The notes under the pieces: model-generated
Told to the model about the DNA's origin: nothing
The model's database searches: none
What the model saw: only the letters and a program-made list of their open reading frames with translations
Position numbers and translations under genes: made by a program
DNA from: Hyphomonas sp. Mor2
GTDB lineage: Bacteria; Pseudomonadota; Alphaproteobacteria; Caulobacterales; Hyphomonadaceae
Reading direction: 5' to 3'
Assembly (NCBI RefSeq): GCF_001854405.1
Contig: NZ_CP017718.1
Coordinates: forward strand, 2,790,001-2,854,000
DNA length: 64,000 nt
In this document: piece by piece, positions 45,098-54,417 of the stretch
How positions within the stretch are numbered: position 1 is the first letter of the stretch
How the letters are laid out: the number at the start of each line of letters is the position of its first letter

Positions 45098-46564
45098 CTA
45101 CTCATAGACCAGAGTGTCATCATCGAGATCGAAGAGCGGCATCTGGACTTTCTCTTCATAATAATCCGGCGAGAATTTCCACGGATCGTGATCCCCGCTT
45201 TTCGGCATCAGATGCGCCGCGCGTTTCATATAACCGGGATCAAACTCATTCGCGTCAATCCACCGATTGCGCGGCATGCTCTGGTCCTCGGCCCGCAATT
45301 TAGGGGTCACGACAGAGGCGCTCTTGCTGTCCATATGCTTGAACAAGCGGCAAATATAATCGGCGACGAGATCCACGCGCATGGTCCAGCTGGTGCGCAA
45401 GTATCCGAAGATCATCGCGAAGTTGGGCAGATCCGAAATCATGATGCCGCGATGCGTATAGGCATCTGCTGGCGCGAAGCCCGCCCCGTCGAGCGTATAA
45501 TCGATCCCGCCAATCGGCAGCAGATTAAAGCCCGTCGCTGTGATGATGACATCTGCGGTCAATTCTTCGCCCGATTTCAATTTGATCCCGGTCGGCGTGA
45601 AGTGATCGATCAGATCCGTCACGACGGACGCCTTGCCATCGTTGACCGCCTTGAACAGGTCGGCATCAGGCACAAAAGCAAGCCGTTGCTGCCAGGGTCG
45701 ATAACTCGGCGTAAAGTGCTTCGCGGTCAGCTCTTCACCAATATGCTCGCGGACGACTTTGAGGAGTTCTTCTTTGACATATTCCGGAAACTGAGCGGCG
45801 CCGTGCTGAATCTCTTTCTGCGTCTGCAGGAGATCGCGGCGGACGATTTCGTGGACCCAGGTCTCCGGTAGTTCGAGCAGGCGCAAACGGTCCGCCATCT
45901 CATTTCGGTTGGAGTCGGTCCAGAAATAGGTCGGCGATCGCTGCAGCATGGTCACATGCTCGCACTCATCCGAGATGTTGGGGATCAGCGTCGCTGCCGT
46001 CGCGCCGGAGCCGATCACGATGACGCGCTTGTCTTTGAGGCTGGTGTCTTCGGGCCAGAATTGTGGGTGAATGACCTCGCCCTGATAGTCGGCAAAACCC
46101 GGCCAGTCCGGCGTGTAGGCATTTTCGTGGTCATAATAGCCGCCGGTCCAGACGAAGAAGTCACAGGATATCTGAATCGTCTCGTCAGTGTCCGTCCGCA
46201 GCACATCCAGCGTCCACGTTTTGTCGGCACTGGACCAGTGCGCCGCTTTGATTTTGTGACTGTAGCGAATGTTCTCGTCGAGCCGATCATCCTCGATCAC
46301 CTCTGCCATATAGTTCAGGATCAGATCCCCATCCGCGATCGGGGCACCGGTCCACGGCTTGAACCGATAGCCAAACGTATAGAGGTCACTGTCGGAGCGA
46401 ATGCCAGGATATTTGTGAAGCTCCCAGGTGCCGCCATGCGTGGCTTTTTGCTCTAGAATGAGGAAGCTCTTTTCCGGGCACTGCTCCTTCACATGATGGG
46501 CGAGTCCAAGTCCAGAAATACCCGCGCCAACGAGCACTACGTTCACATGTTCTGTCGCCGTCAT
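45098..46564 (-). CDS. Type I Baeyer-Villiger flavin monooxygenase
   Basis: A 488-residue FAD/NADPH monooxygenase that inserts oxygen next to a ketone to give an ester or lactone. FAD motif GAGISG (13-18), NADPH motif GSGATA (185-190), and both BVMO fingerprints: GGTWELHKYPGIRSD (44-58, GGxWxxxxYPGxxxD) and YQGEVIHPQFWP (160-171, YxGxxxHxxxWP, with Tyr where Phe is usual). ATG 46564 is chosen over GTG 46570 because GGAG then has proper spacing. First gene of an operon with the SDR. Confidence 0.94.
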   Translation of the reverse strand: MTATEHVNVVLVGAGISGLGLAHHVKEQCPEKSFLILEQKATHGGTWELHKYPGIRSDSDLYTFGYRFKPWTGAPIADGDLILNYMAEVIEDDRLDENIRYSHKIKAAHWSSADKTWTLDVLRTDTDETIQISCDFFVWTGGYYDHENAYTPDWPGFADYQGEVIHPQFWPEDTSLKDKRVIVIGSGATAATLIPNISDECEHVTMLQRSPTYFWTDSNRNEMADRLRLLELPETWVHEIVRRDLLQTQKEIQHGAAQFPEYVKEELLKVVREHIGEELTAKHFTPSYRPWQQRLAFVPDADLFKAVNDGKASVVTDLIDHFTPTGIKLKSGEELTADVIITATGFNLLPIGGIDYTLDGAGFAPADAYTHRGIMISDLPNFAMIFGYLRTSWTMRVDLVADYICRLFKHMDSKSASVVTPKLRAEDQSMPRNRWIDANEFDPGYMKRAAHLMPKSGDHDPWKFSPDYYEEKVQMPLFDLDDDTLVYE

Positions 46565-46700
46565 CGTCACTTCTCCCGTCCAATATCGCGAATATTCCCG
46601 CGAACTCGCCTTGCAGGTATCGGCACTTTGGTATAGTGAACTATCACAAAGTCAATAAGCGTATCGGGCGACCAAATGGCTCAGGCGCAGGTGAGGAAAC
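46565..46700. promoter_or_regulatory. Divergent promoter region BVMO / esterase 2
   Basis: 136 bases. Toward the esterase, a -10-like TATAGT (46632-46637) follows TTGCAG (46611-46616) with a short 15-base spacer. The palindrome ATAGTGAACTAT (46633-46644) overlaps that -10. A TTGACT -35-like box on the minus strand (46655-46650) faces the BVMO. A bound repressor would block both directions. Confidence 0.55.
46633..46644. promoter_or_regulatory. Module 2 operator candidate, site 1
   Basis: ATAGTGAACTAT, 5-bp arms around GA. Its core TAGTGAACTA fits TAGYNNRCTA, shared with the sites at 53007 and 53163. TetR-2 is the likely binder. Confidence 0.5.
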
Positions 46701-48164
46701 ATGTCAGAGACCCAGATCATTGTGCAGGCGCCCGCCGGCTCCTATCGCGGATTTTCAGAGAAGCATGTGTCGCGTTTCCTTGGCGTGCGATACGCCGAAG
46801 CCCCGGTTGGCGATAGACGATTCAAAGCCCCCGCCGCGCTTACGCCCCAATCAGACGTCATCGATGCGACGCAATTCGGCGGCCGCAATTTCGATATTGG
46901 TCAACCGGAACAATTCACCAAAATGTTCGAGATCCCGGGCGAAGAAGGTGAGGACTGTCTGTTCCTGAATGTTTATGTCCCGGAAGGCGGCGCAGCGAAG
47001 AAGCCTGTCATGTTCTGGATTCACGGCGGCGCCTTCATTGGCGGCTCGGGTAATCAATATGATCCGACCAACTTGGTGCGCAAGAATGACGTCATCGTGG
47101 TCACGGTCAATTATCGTCTGGGCATTTTCGGATTTCTCAATCTTCAGCGCATGGGCGCCGGTTATGAAGGTAGCGGCAATCTTGGCCTGATGGACCAGAT
47201 CGCAGCTTTGAAATGGGTGAGTACCAATATCGCAGCGTTTGGGGGCGACGGCTCGAACGTGACGATTTTCGGTGAAAGCGCGGGCGCAGCCTCTGTCTTT
47301 TCTCTGTTCGGCGCTCCATCTGCGAGCGGCCTGTTCCACAAGGCGATGGCTTTCAGTGGCGGCGAGACACTGTCGCCGCCTTTCGATCAGCTCGACATGA
47401 TCAAGGCGCATCTGGGCGTCGATACAGATGAAGCGCTTTTACAGGCGTTGACGTCCATGCCCGCGGCTGAGCTGTCGCAATTGCAACAGACCCTTCCGCT
47501 CTATTTCGGCCCAAGTCTCGACGGCGTTGTGCTGACGCGTCCGACATGTGAAGCGATCAAGGATGGCGGCGCGGCCGGCATTCCAATCCTCACGGGCGCG
47601 ACCAAGGACGAAGGGACATTGCTCGCCCCATTCTACGCCGTCGACGAAGAGATGGCGAACGCGACACTCATGGGGCTGTCGGCCTCGATCGGGCGCGATG
47701 ATGGCAGCACCTATTGGGGCCACCTACACGCCCGCCTGCCTGACGCATCGCCGCTGGAGCGGGTAACTCAGACCTGGTTCGACCTGTTCAGAGCCAGCGC
47801 GGTTCGAGTCGCCTCAACCGCGTCGCAGCATGGCGCTGGCGGTTGGGTCTACAATTTTGAGATTGAAACGGATGATCCGATGGGCGTCACACACGCCGCT
47901 GACATCCCTTTCATCTTCAACTGGACCGAACCCGACCGCACCATCTTCTTCGTCCATGAAGCCTCAGAGGAAATTATTCGCCTTGCCGATCGCTGGTCGA
48001 AAACCCTGGTCGCGTTCGCCCGAACCGGGTCCCCGAATGGTGCGGGGCTGCCGGGCTGGCCGACTTATCGCCCCGATGCGTTTGAATGCTTGCGCCTGAC
48101 GCGGGCACCCGCGGTCGCCTCTAATCCGGATGGCGAGATGCTCAAAATCTACGCTGTCACGTGA
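46701..48164 (+). CDS. Type B carboxylesterase 2
   Basis: A 487-residue type B carboxylesterase. Oxyanion HGGAFIGGSGN, nucleophile Ser193 in FGESAGAAS, EDCLFLNVYVP. It faces the BVMO across a shared promoter region, so it is well placed to hydrolyse the ester or lactone the BVMO makes. Followed by the symporter gene. Confidence 0.92.
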   Translation: MSETQIIVQAPAGSYRGFSEKHVSRFLGVRYAEAPVGDRRFKAPAALTPQSDVIDATQFGGRNFDIGQPEQFTKMFEIPGEEGEDCLFLNVYVPEGGAAKKPVMFWIHGGAFIGGSGNQYDPTNLVRKNDVIVVTVNYRLGIFGFLNLQRMGAGYEGSGNLGLMDQIAALKWVSTNIAAFGGDGSNVTIFGESAGAASVFSLFGAPSASGLFHKAMAFSGGETLSPPFDQLDMIKAHLGVDTDEALLQALTSMPAAELSQLQQTLPLYFGPSLDGVVLTRPTCEAIKDGGAAGIPILTGATKDEGTLLAPFYAVDEEMANATLMGLSASIGRDDGSTYWGHLHARLPDASPLERVTQTWFDLFRASAVRVASTASQHGAGGWVYNFEIETDDPMGVTHAADIPFIFNWTEPDRTIFFVHEASEEIIRLADRWSKTLVAFARTGSPNGAGLPGWPTYRPDAFECLRLTRAPAVASNPDGEMLKIYAVT

Positions 48165-48174
48165 GTCCAAGATT

Positions 48175-49614
48175 ATGCCCGACACGACCCGCATCTCGCT
48201 CCCAACCAAGACGTTTTACGGCTCCGGCGCGATTGCGACCGGGGTCAAGGACACGGCGTTCAATGTCTTCCTGCTCTTCTTCTACACCCAAGTCGCAGGC
48301 CTCGCTGGCGCGCTTGCCGGGGCTGCTATCTTTGTTGCCCTATTATTGGATGCGATCAGCGACCCGCTGATCGGATACTGGTCGGACCGGTTCAAGTCCG
48401 CCTGGGGGCGACGTCATCCCTTCATGTATTTTTCCGCCATCCCCATGGGGGTCGCCTTCTTCTTCCTGTTCAATCCGCCTGCGGAAACCAGCCAGACCAT
48501 GCTGTTTATCTGGATGCTGACATTTGCAGTTCTGGTGCGCTTTTTCATGACCTTCTATGCGGTCCCTTCCAGCGCACTCGTGGCAGAGATGACGTCGAAC
48601 TATGATGAGCGGACCAGCCTGTCCGGTTTCAGGGTGTTCCTCGGCTGGGTCGGTGGCCTCACCTTCGCGACGACCGGGTATATTGTCTTTTTCGCACCAA
48701 GCGAGCAGTTCGAGGATGGTCGACTGGATCCGTCAGCGTATCAGTCTTTCGGTCTGCTTGGCGCCGCCATGATCGTCGTCGCCATCTTGCTTTGCGCGAT
48801 CGGAACTCACCACCTGATCCCTCGCTTGAAGGCAGCAGCTGAGAAGGCTGAGGCATCACAGGGCCTGCGTCAGGATTTCGCCAACATGCTGAGCAATCGC
48901 CCGTTCATGATCCTGGTCGGGATCATCTTTGTCTCGGCCACCGCATTCGGGTTCACCGAAGTGATCGGCCTTTACATGTATACCTATTTCTGGGGGCTCA
49001 GCACGACGGATTTGGCGGTGCTCACCATCGCGGCCTTTCTCGGTACGATCGCCGCGTTCATCATGACGCCCTGGCTGTCCAAATGGTTCGACAAGCGGCC
49101 CACAGCCTCAATCGCGATGGTCATCCTGATGGTCGCTTACCCTTCATTCATCGGGCTGAGATTCCTCGGGCTATTGCCTGAGAATGGTGATCCGAATCTG
49201 CTCATCGCGATCAATATTTATGTTGTTATTGCCGTCTTCGCTGCGGTCACCATGGCGATCCTGTTCCTGTCCATGATTGCCGATACGATCGATCAGAATG
49301 AGCTTACCACCGGGCGGCGCCAGGAGGCGATCTATACCTCTGCTTATACCTTCTCAATGAAGGCGACTTCCGGTCTTGGCGGCCTGACCGCTGGGATCGC
49401 GCTCCAATTGATCAGCTTCCCGCAAGGGGTCGAAGCTGCAGACGTTCCGCAGGAGACCCTGAACGCGCTCGGCATCACGGTTTCTGCCGTCATTGTCGCC
49501 TTCTGGTTCGTGTCGCTGCTGATCCTGCGGACCTATCCCTTATCCCGCGAGGCGCATGCCGAAATTCTGGACAAGATTGATGCGCGCAAGGCCGCGGCGT
49601 CGCCTGCTGAATAA
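48175..49614 (+). CDS. GPH-type MFS symporter
   Basis: A 479-residue membrane protein with 12 predicted helices. The motif DPLIGYWSDRFKSAWGRRHPFM after helix 2 is the hallmark of the glycoside-pentoside-hexuronide:cation symporter family. Starting ATG 48175 lies 11 bases after esterase 2. Family members move glycosides and related solutes with H+ or Na+; in this cluster it probably carries the substrate or a hydrolysis product. Confidence 0.9.
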   Translation: MPDTTRISLPTKTFYGSGAIATGVKDTAFNVFLLFFYTQVAGLAGALAGAAIFVALLLDAISDPLIGYWSDRFKSAWGRRHPFMYFSAIPMGVAFFFLFNPPAETSQTMLFIWMLTFAVLVRFFMTFYAVPSSALVAEMTSNYDERTSLSGFRVFLGWVGGLTFATTGYIVFFAPSEQFEDGRLDPSAYQSFGLLGAAMIVVAILLCAIGTHHLIPRLKAAAEKAEASQGLRQDFANMLSNRPFMILVGIIFVSATAFGFTEVIGLYMYTYFWGLSTTDLAVLTIAAFLGTIAAFIMTPWLSKWFDKRPTASIAMVILMVAYPSFIGLRFLGLLPENGDPNLLIAINIYVVIAVFAAVTMAILFLSMIADTIDQNELTTGRRQEAIYTSAYTFSMKATSGLGGLTAGIALQLISFPQGVEAADVPQETLNALGITVSAVIVAFWFVSLLILRTYPLSREAHAEILDKIDARKAAASPAE

Positions 49615-49716
49615 CAATCTGTATATGGGCTTTGACCGAATGAAGGGTAGCGACGTACAATTGAACGATTGGAAGCCGGACTTGGATCCAGCGTCAGGAA
49701 TGATTGTTGCAAAAAG

Positions 49717-50379
49717 ATGGATACGATGAACGATCAGGTCAGCAAATTTCCGAAACGCGAAAAGAAAAAAGCCGAGACGCGCAAGAAAATCATCGCGGCG
49801 TCGCTGGAGCTGTTCTTTGAGCGCGACAGCAGCGATGATGTGACGCTGGAACAGGTCGCTGAACGCGCCGGTGTCCATGTCCAAACGCTCTATCGACACT
49901 TTCCAACCAAGGTCGAACTGACTCTGGCTGGAGACCAACACTATCTCGATCAGTTCGAGGCCTTCATCACCGATCCGGCGAAAGATCACGACACGTTCAC
50001 CCTGTGGCGGGAATGGCTGAAATTCACCTATAAAGAGTTTCTCGAGGATGAGCCGAAATACAAGAATCTGTATCTTCGAAAGTTCGAATCGATGACCGGG
50101 GTCGCAGGGCTCTGGAGAATCCAGAACACTTATGAAGACCTGCTGTGCGACTCCCTCGCCCGGGATTTCGGTATGCAGGCTGATGGTGTCGGGTTACCCC
50201 GACTTGTCGCTGGCATGCTAACCGCTGGCAATGCCGCCGTCATACGTCGTTTCACCGAGCAAGACATGGATTTCATGGGCGAAACACTGAAAACGATCGA
50301 CTTGGTCGAAAGCCTGTTCGAGCATCTGATCATAAACCGGGTTCGCGCACGCTTCGAGCCGAGCAGAGCTTCCAGCTAA
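49717..50379 (+). CDS. TetR-family transcriptional repressor 2
   Basis: A 220-residue TetR regulator: KIIAASLELFFERDSSDDV and VAERAGVHVQTLYRHFPTK form the HTH (about residues 22-66), followed by a helical ligand domain. ATG 49717 (MDTMNDQ) or 49726 are the likely starts. It closes the plus-strand unit esterase 2-symporter-TetR. It is the best candidate to bind the TAGYNNRCTA sites near 46633, 53007 and 53163. Confidence 0.85.
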   Translation: MDTMNDQVSKFPKREKKKAETRKKIIAASLELFFERDSSDDVTLEQVAERAGVHVQTLYRHFPTKVELTLAGDQHYLDQFEAFITDPAKDHDTFTLWREWLKFTYKEFLEDEPKYKNLYLRKFESMTGVAGLWRIQNTYEDLLCDSLARDFGMQADGVGLPRLVAGMLTAGNAAVIRRFTEQDMDFMGETLKTIDLVESLFEHLIINRVRARFEPSRASS

Positions 50380-50431
50380 AAAAGAGCGGGTTCCGAGCGG
50401 GAGGCCCCTCGAAACCCGCAAGAGAGTGAGC

Positions 50432-52945
50432 CTAGAATCGCTTCTGTAGCTCCACGAAGAAATTGCGCTGCGTGATAAACTGCTCCCGGCGCGCGAAGCC
50501 GAGTTCCGGTGTAGAAACCGTCACTGAGTCCGGGATGTTCTCATCGAAGACATTGCTAACCGCACCGATCACGGTCCAATCGCCATCTTCGCTGTTCCAG
50601 ATCGCCCGCAGATTGAGAATATCGTTTGACTCGATCGTGTAGATCGGATCGTCAAACAAGGTATTGTGCAGATCATCCGTATAGGTCCAGTCGCCGAGAA
50701 GCGTCAGATCACCCGAATTGGCGAGATCGAACGTGTAGCCCGCAAACGCGGTCACGGTATGCTCTGGTGAACGCGGTAACGTGCTGCCTTCAACTGACTC
50801 GGATATCCCCAGCGCATCATTGATCAACAGTGTGCCGAATTCTTCAATCTCTGTATCGAGATAGCCGTAATTGAAGCCCAATTGCAGGGCATCTGTCGGC
50901 AACCACTGCGCCTCAAGCTCAAGCCCGAAGGAACGGGACTCCGGCACATTGACGATCAGCTGCTGCGTGATGCCGCCTGCATTGACGAAGTTTACCGGCG
51001 CCTGCTGGTCCTGGTAATCATAATAGAAGACACTTCCGGCAAACTGGAACGTCCCGTCCGCGCTTTGCCGCTTGGCGCCGAACTCATACGCGTCGACCAG
51101 TTCTTCATCGACGAATCGCTCGTCCTCAGGCGTCAACGGATTGTCCAGCGTAAGCTGACCGAGCCGCATACCTCCCGCCTTGTAGCCGCGCGTGTACTGA
51201 CCATAGATCAGACCGCTTTCGCCCCACTCACGGCTCAGCCCCAGCGTGCCCGTCCAGGCATCCCACTCGTTTTCCAGCGTGCGCGTATTGTTGTTCGGGG
51301 TCAGCTGGATCCACGGAATTGGGGCCAACACGCCGGCCCCGGCGCCAAAGGCCCCATTCGGATCGAAGGCATAGATGTTCTGCTCCTCGAAGCCTTCCTT
51401 CTCATCCTCGGTATACCGAAGGCCCGCTTTGGCCGTCCAGCCGGGGGCAAACTCATAATCGACCTGGCCATATGCAGCCATGGCCTGACTATCCAGATCA
51501 CCTGTCTGAAAGTAATAATTATTGTCGGGATTTGCCTCGCCGGCGACACCGCCGAGACCGCAAATGTAGTCCGGCGCAAAACCGAACAGGCACGCGCCCG
51601 TATTGGCTGTGAAGTCAAAGATCTGTGGCGTGCCCGCTGCAACGGCTTGCGGAAGATTGAGAGCAAAGGGCTGTTCAGACGTCTCTTCATAATAGTAGAG
51701 GCCGGCAATCCAGCGCAGCGGCCCGTCCTGGTTGGACAGGAATTGCAATTCATGACTGCCCGTTTTCAGATCGTCGCCAATCTCATTGACATGGAACGTC
51801 GTGGTCACAGTGCCGAACGGATCCTGCATGGTCGGATCCATTGAGCTCAGCGTATGGAAAGCCCGCGCTGTGCCGTCCGCGTCGACAGAAAAGTCAAAGC
51901 TGCGCTGAATGTTGGAACCGAGATACTTCACATCGAATGGTCCGGCATTCCATTCCAGCTCCCAATTGAACTCGTGCACATCTTCGAACCGCGTGCGCCC
52001 GGCAAAATCGAGCCGTTGCGTCAGCGGATCAGCGACATTGGGATTGGTCTCGGTCAAACCGTACAGCGCATTTGGTGTGAGCGCGCCGAGGTATCCCAGT
52101 GGCGGCGCGGCAGGCCCTCGGAAATCGTATGGCACGGGGCGACGATCGGCGACCGCCGTGCCGTCAATAAACTCGGTCCGATAACGTGCCCAGCCGCGCA
52201 GGGTGTCGGAAAACTCGTGACTGAGTTGCAGGTCAAGCGAGTATTGTTCATCGTCACTGGCCAGTTCGCCGACACCGGAAAACGTGTTGTCATATCTTCC
52301 CTGCCCATTGACGATGCCTTGCAGATTGATCCGGTACGCCGTCCGGTCAGAGCCAAAGAGTGCACCGCTATTGGTCAGCGCGACATCGACAGATTCGAAT
52401 TTACCGAGCCGTAGCCGCGCTTCGGTTTCCGAGTCGAGAGTGGGGCGCTTGGACACGATATTGATCAAACCGCCGATCGCATTACGGCCAAAGAGCGTCC
52501 CCTGGGGTCCTCTCAGCACCTCGATGCGTTCGACGAAGAGTGGCGATCGATCAAGCGTCAGAGCATCCGGTGTGTAGGCTCCATCAATATAGGTCGCGAC
52601 GCCCGGGTCCGTACCAAGTGCATTATCGAGACGGCCGATACCGCGAATGGTGATCCGGTTTGGGCTGGTCTGATAGGTCATGCCAGGCGTGAAGTCAGCA
52701 ATGTCATTTGCGTCGAGAATACCGAGATTGTCACGTACCTCTGAATCATAAGCCGAGATGGCGATTGGCGTATCCAGCAACGAAGACTCGCGGCGTTCAC
52801 TGGTCACCGTCACATTCGGCAATCGCTTGGTCGCCTCTTCGGCGTCGGCACCACTGTCGGGAACGTCTTGCGCCTGCGCCCCCGCTGCAAAGATCAGGAG
52901 CGCACCGGCGGATGCACTCGTCGAAATGAGTCTCTTGAGTTCCAT
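50432..52945 (-). CDS. TonB-dependent outer-membrane receptor 2
   Basis: An 837-residue receptor: signal peptide (about residues 1-25, cleaved after AQA), plug (about 40-175, LLDTPIAISAYDSEVRD, ITIRGIGRLDN, VEVLRGPQGTLFGRNAIGG) and a long barrel ending KRF (terminal aromatic). The catabolic context suggests import of an organic substrate. The promoter region holds a TATAAT on the minus strand (53024-53019) beside operator candidate site 2. It converges on TetR-2. Confidence 0.93.
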   Translation of the reverse strand: MELKRLISTSASAGALLIFAAGAQAQDVPDSGADAEEATKRLPNVTVTSERRESSLLDTPIAISAYDSEVRDNLGILDANDIADFTPGMTYQTSPNRITIRGIGRLDNALGTDPGVATYIDGAYTPDALTLDRSPLFVERIEVLRGPQGTLFGRNAIGGLINIVSKRPTLDSETEARLRLGKFESVDVALTNSGALFGSDRTAYRINLQGIVNGQGRYDNTFSGVGELASDDEQYSLDLQLSHEFSDTLRGWARYRTEFIDGTAVADRRPVPYDFRGPAAPPLGYLGALTPNALYGLTETNPNVADPLTQRLDFAGRTRFEDVHEFNWELEWNAGPFDVKYLGSNIQRSFDFSVDADGTARAFHTLSSMDPTMQDPFGTVTTTFHVNEIGDDLKTGSHELQFLSNQDGPLRWIAGLYYYEETSEQPFALNLPQAVAAGTPQIFDFTANTGACLFGFAPDYICGLGGVAGEANPDNNYYFQTGDLDSQAMAAYGQVDYEFAPGWTAKAGLRYTEDEKEGFEEQNIYAFDPNGAFGAGAGVLAPIPWIQLTPNNNTRTLENEWDAWTGTLGLSREWGESGLIYGQYTRGYKAGGMRLGQLTLDNPLTPEDERFVDEELVDAYEFGAKRQSADGTFQFAGSVFYYDYQDQQAPVNFVNAGGITQQLIVNVPESRSFGLELEAQWLPTDALQLGFNYGYLDTEIEEFGTLLINDALGISESVEGSTLPRSPEHTVTAFAGYTFDLANSGDLTLLGDWTYTDDLHNTLFDDPIYTIESNDILNLRAIWNSEDGDWTVIGAVSNVFDENIPDSVTVSTPELGFARREQFITQRNFFVELQKRF

Positions 52946-53006
52946 ATTTTCCTCCCAGGGCGGCGCGCGTCGAACCGTTTATTGTGTGCGCCAACTTACT
53001 TTAGTG

Positions 53007-53016
53007 TAGTCGACTA
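53007..53016. promoter_or_regulatory. Module 2 operator candidate, site 2
   Basis: TAGTCGACTA, a perfect 10-bp palindrome; followed by TCAT, as site 1 is followed by TCAC. It lies just downstream of the probable -10 of TonB receptor 2. Confidence 0.5.
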
Positions 53017-53162
53017 TCATTATATGTAAAGGGAATTCGATTGGCATCGCCGTCGAATGCAAGCGAATTGTGCTCCAAGAGCCACGTGTTAATACGTGCC
53101 TACCCCGTGAAAAGGCAGCTCCGCAGGCTTGATGGCGGTTCTCGCAAGTTTTTCATTTGTTG

Positions 53163-53172
53163 TAGCTGGCTA
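53163..53172. promoter_or_regulatory. Module 2 operator candidate, site 3
   Basis: TAGCTGGCTA, a 4-bp-armed palindrome matching TAGYNNRCTA, about 90 bases before the enoyl-CoA hydratase start and overlapping a -10-like TATATC (53171-53176). Confidence 0.4.
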
Positions 53173-53259
53173 TATCAAACTGAAGGAAATAAGATCTGGA
53201 CTCGTATTCTAGGACGCAATCAATGCGCCTTTTGAAATAGATACACGCAGGAGTCCCTT

Positions 53260-54066
53260 ATGCCTCAACTCACCTTCGAGCTTTCTGATGCCGGCGTTGC
53301 AACCGTCACCATTAGCAACCCACCTCTGCAGGTCATGACGCCAACAACGGTCAATGAGCTGAACGCGATGCTTCCGCGCCTAAGCGAGGATGATGTTCGC
53401 GCCGTGGTTTTTGTCGGCGATGGCGATGCGTTTTTCATTCGTCATTTTTCGGTCGAAGAGTTGAGTGCGAGCACTAAGGGTCAAGGCGGCAAATGGGACG
53501 CCAACATGGATGACGTTCTACTCGCCATGGAAAACTTGCCGAAACCCGTCATCGCGGCGCTCAATGGGTCCGCTGCCGGTGGCGGTCTGGAGTTTGCGAT
53601 GGCCTGCGATATTCGCGTCGCCAAAGACGGACCCTTTCGATTTGGCCTACCGGAAGTGTCTGTCGGCATTCTGCCCGGTGCTGGCGGGACGCAGCGATTG
53701 CCCGCTTTGGTCGGCCGAAACCGCGCGCTCGAAATGATGCTACGCGCCAGGTTGGTATCGCCTGCGCAAGCACTGCAATATGGTTTGATCGAAGAACTGG
53801 TTCCGGCCGATTCCCGCGAGACGGCGCTGCAGCGCGCCCAGGCCATTGCACTGGAAATCGCACAGCGCCCGCCTCGCGCCGTGGCACACATCAAGGCCCT
53901 CGCGCGGGCGGCAGTGTCGCCGGTTTCTCCGGAACTGCTGAAACGAGAATCGGTTCTTTTCGCGGACTTGATGAAAACACCGGAAGCCAGAGAGCTGATG
54001 AGCGGCGTCGCGGCGGATCACCGCAAGGCCCGAGAAACCGGCTCGAAGGCCACGGACCTCGAATAG
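53260..54066 (+). CDS. Enoyl-CoA hydratase/isomerase family protein
   Basis: A 268-residue crotonase. Oxyanion-hole and acid residues are NGSAAGGGLEFAMACDIRVA with Glu111, and LPEVSVGILPGAGGTQRLP with Glu132, i.e. both hydratase glutamates are kept. It would hydrate enoyl-CoA in beta-oxidation of the acid made upstream in the pathway. GGAG precedes the ATG. The first loop reads AFFIRHFSVEEL rather than the usual F-CAGxDL, so specificity may be unusual. Confidence 0.9.
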   Translation: MPQLTFELSDAGVATVTISNPPLQVMTPTTVNELNAMLPRLSEDDVRAVVFVGDGDAFFIRHFSVEELSASTKGQGGKWDANMDDVLLAMENLPKPVIAALNGSAAGGGLEFAMACDIRVAKDGPFRFGLPEVSVGILPGAGGTQRLPALVGRNRALEMMLRARLVSPAQALQYGLIEELVPADSRETALQRAQAIALEIAQRPPRAVAHIKALARAAVSPVSPELLKRESVLFADLMKTPEARELMSGVAADHRKARETGSKATDLE

Positions 54067-54417
54067 AGAAGAGGCGCAAACTTTCGATCGCATGAGGCTA
54101 AGCAGTGAAGTTCACTGCTGGAGACGGGTTCGCCCAAGACTGACAGCACCGCCACTCTGTCTGTTCTAAAGGTCGTGCACTGCGCTCCCGCGAGAGTGTC
54201 TGTCGTGCGGGAGGACTCTTCGAGGAATTGGCGCTCGGGCAAGAGCTCTGTGAAAACCACATCGTTCAGCTCGACCTCCGGGGCACCCTATTCGAAAGAA
54301 AACGCGCGATGAGCAAAACAAGCGATATCGCTGTTTGAGATGTGAAGACAATGTTCGTGCAAGCCAAAGATGCCACAATGAGTTGCGCGATCCGGGCGGG
54401 AGGCGAAAGGAAGTGGC
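54067..54417. other. 351-base gap before the REC-TldD fusion
   Basis: No recognised gene. On the plus strand a frame stays open without a start for about 60 codons (roughly 54145-54322), ending at TGA; it could be the remains of a gene but matches nothing I know. GAAAGGAAGTGGC at the end is the ribosome site for the next gene. Confidence 0.4.

Larger units (their letters stand above)
52946..53259. promoter_or_regulatory. Divergent region TonB receptor 2 / enoyl-CoA hydratase
   Basis: 314 bases with no convincing gene. On the minus strand TATAAT (53024-53019) is a probable -10 for the receptor; its -35 is weak. The palindrome TAGTCGACTA lies at 53007-53016, directly downstream of that -10. 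A related palindrome TAGCTGGCTA at 53163-53172 overlaps a -10-like TATATC for the hydratase gene. Confidence 0.55.

Noticed and set aside
53041-53235. 64-codon plus-strand frame before the enoyl-CoA hydratase
   Set aside because: Starts at TTG without a ribosome site, overlaps the promoter and operator candidates, and shows no family likeness.
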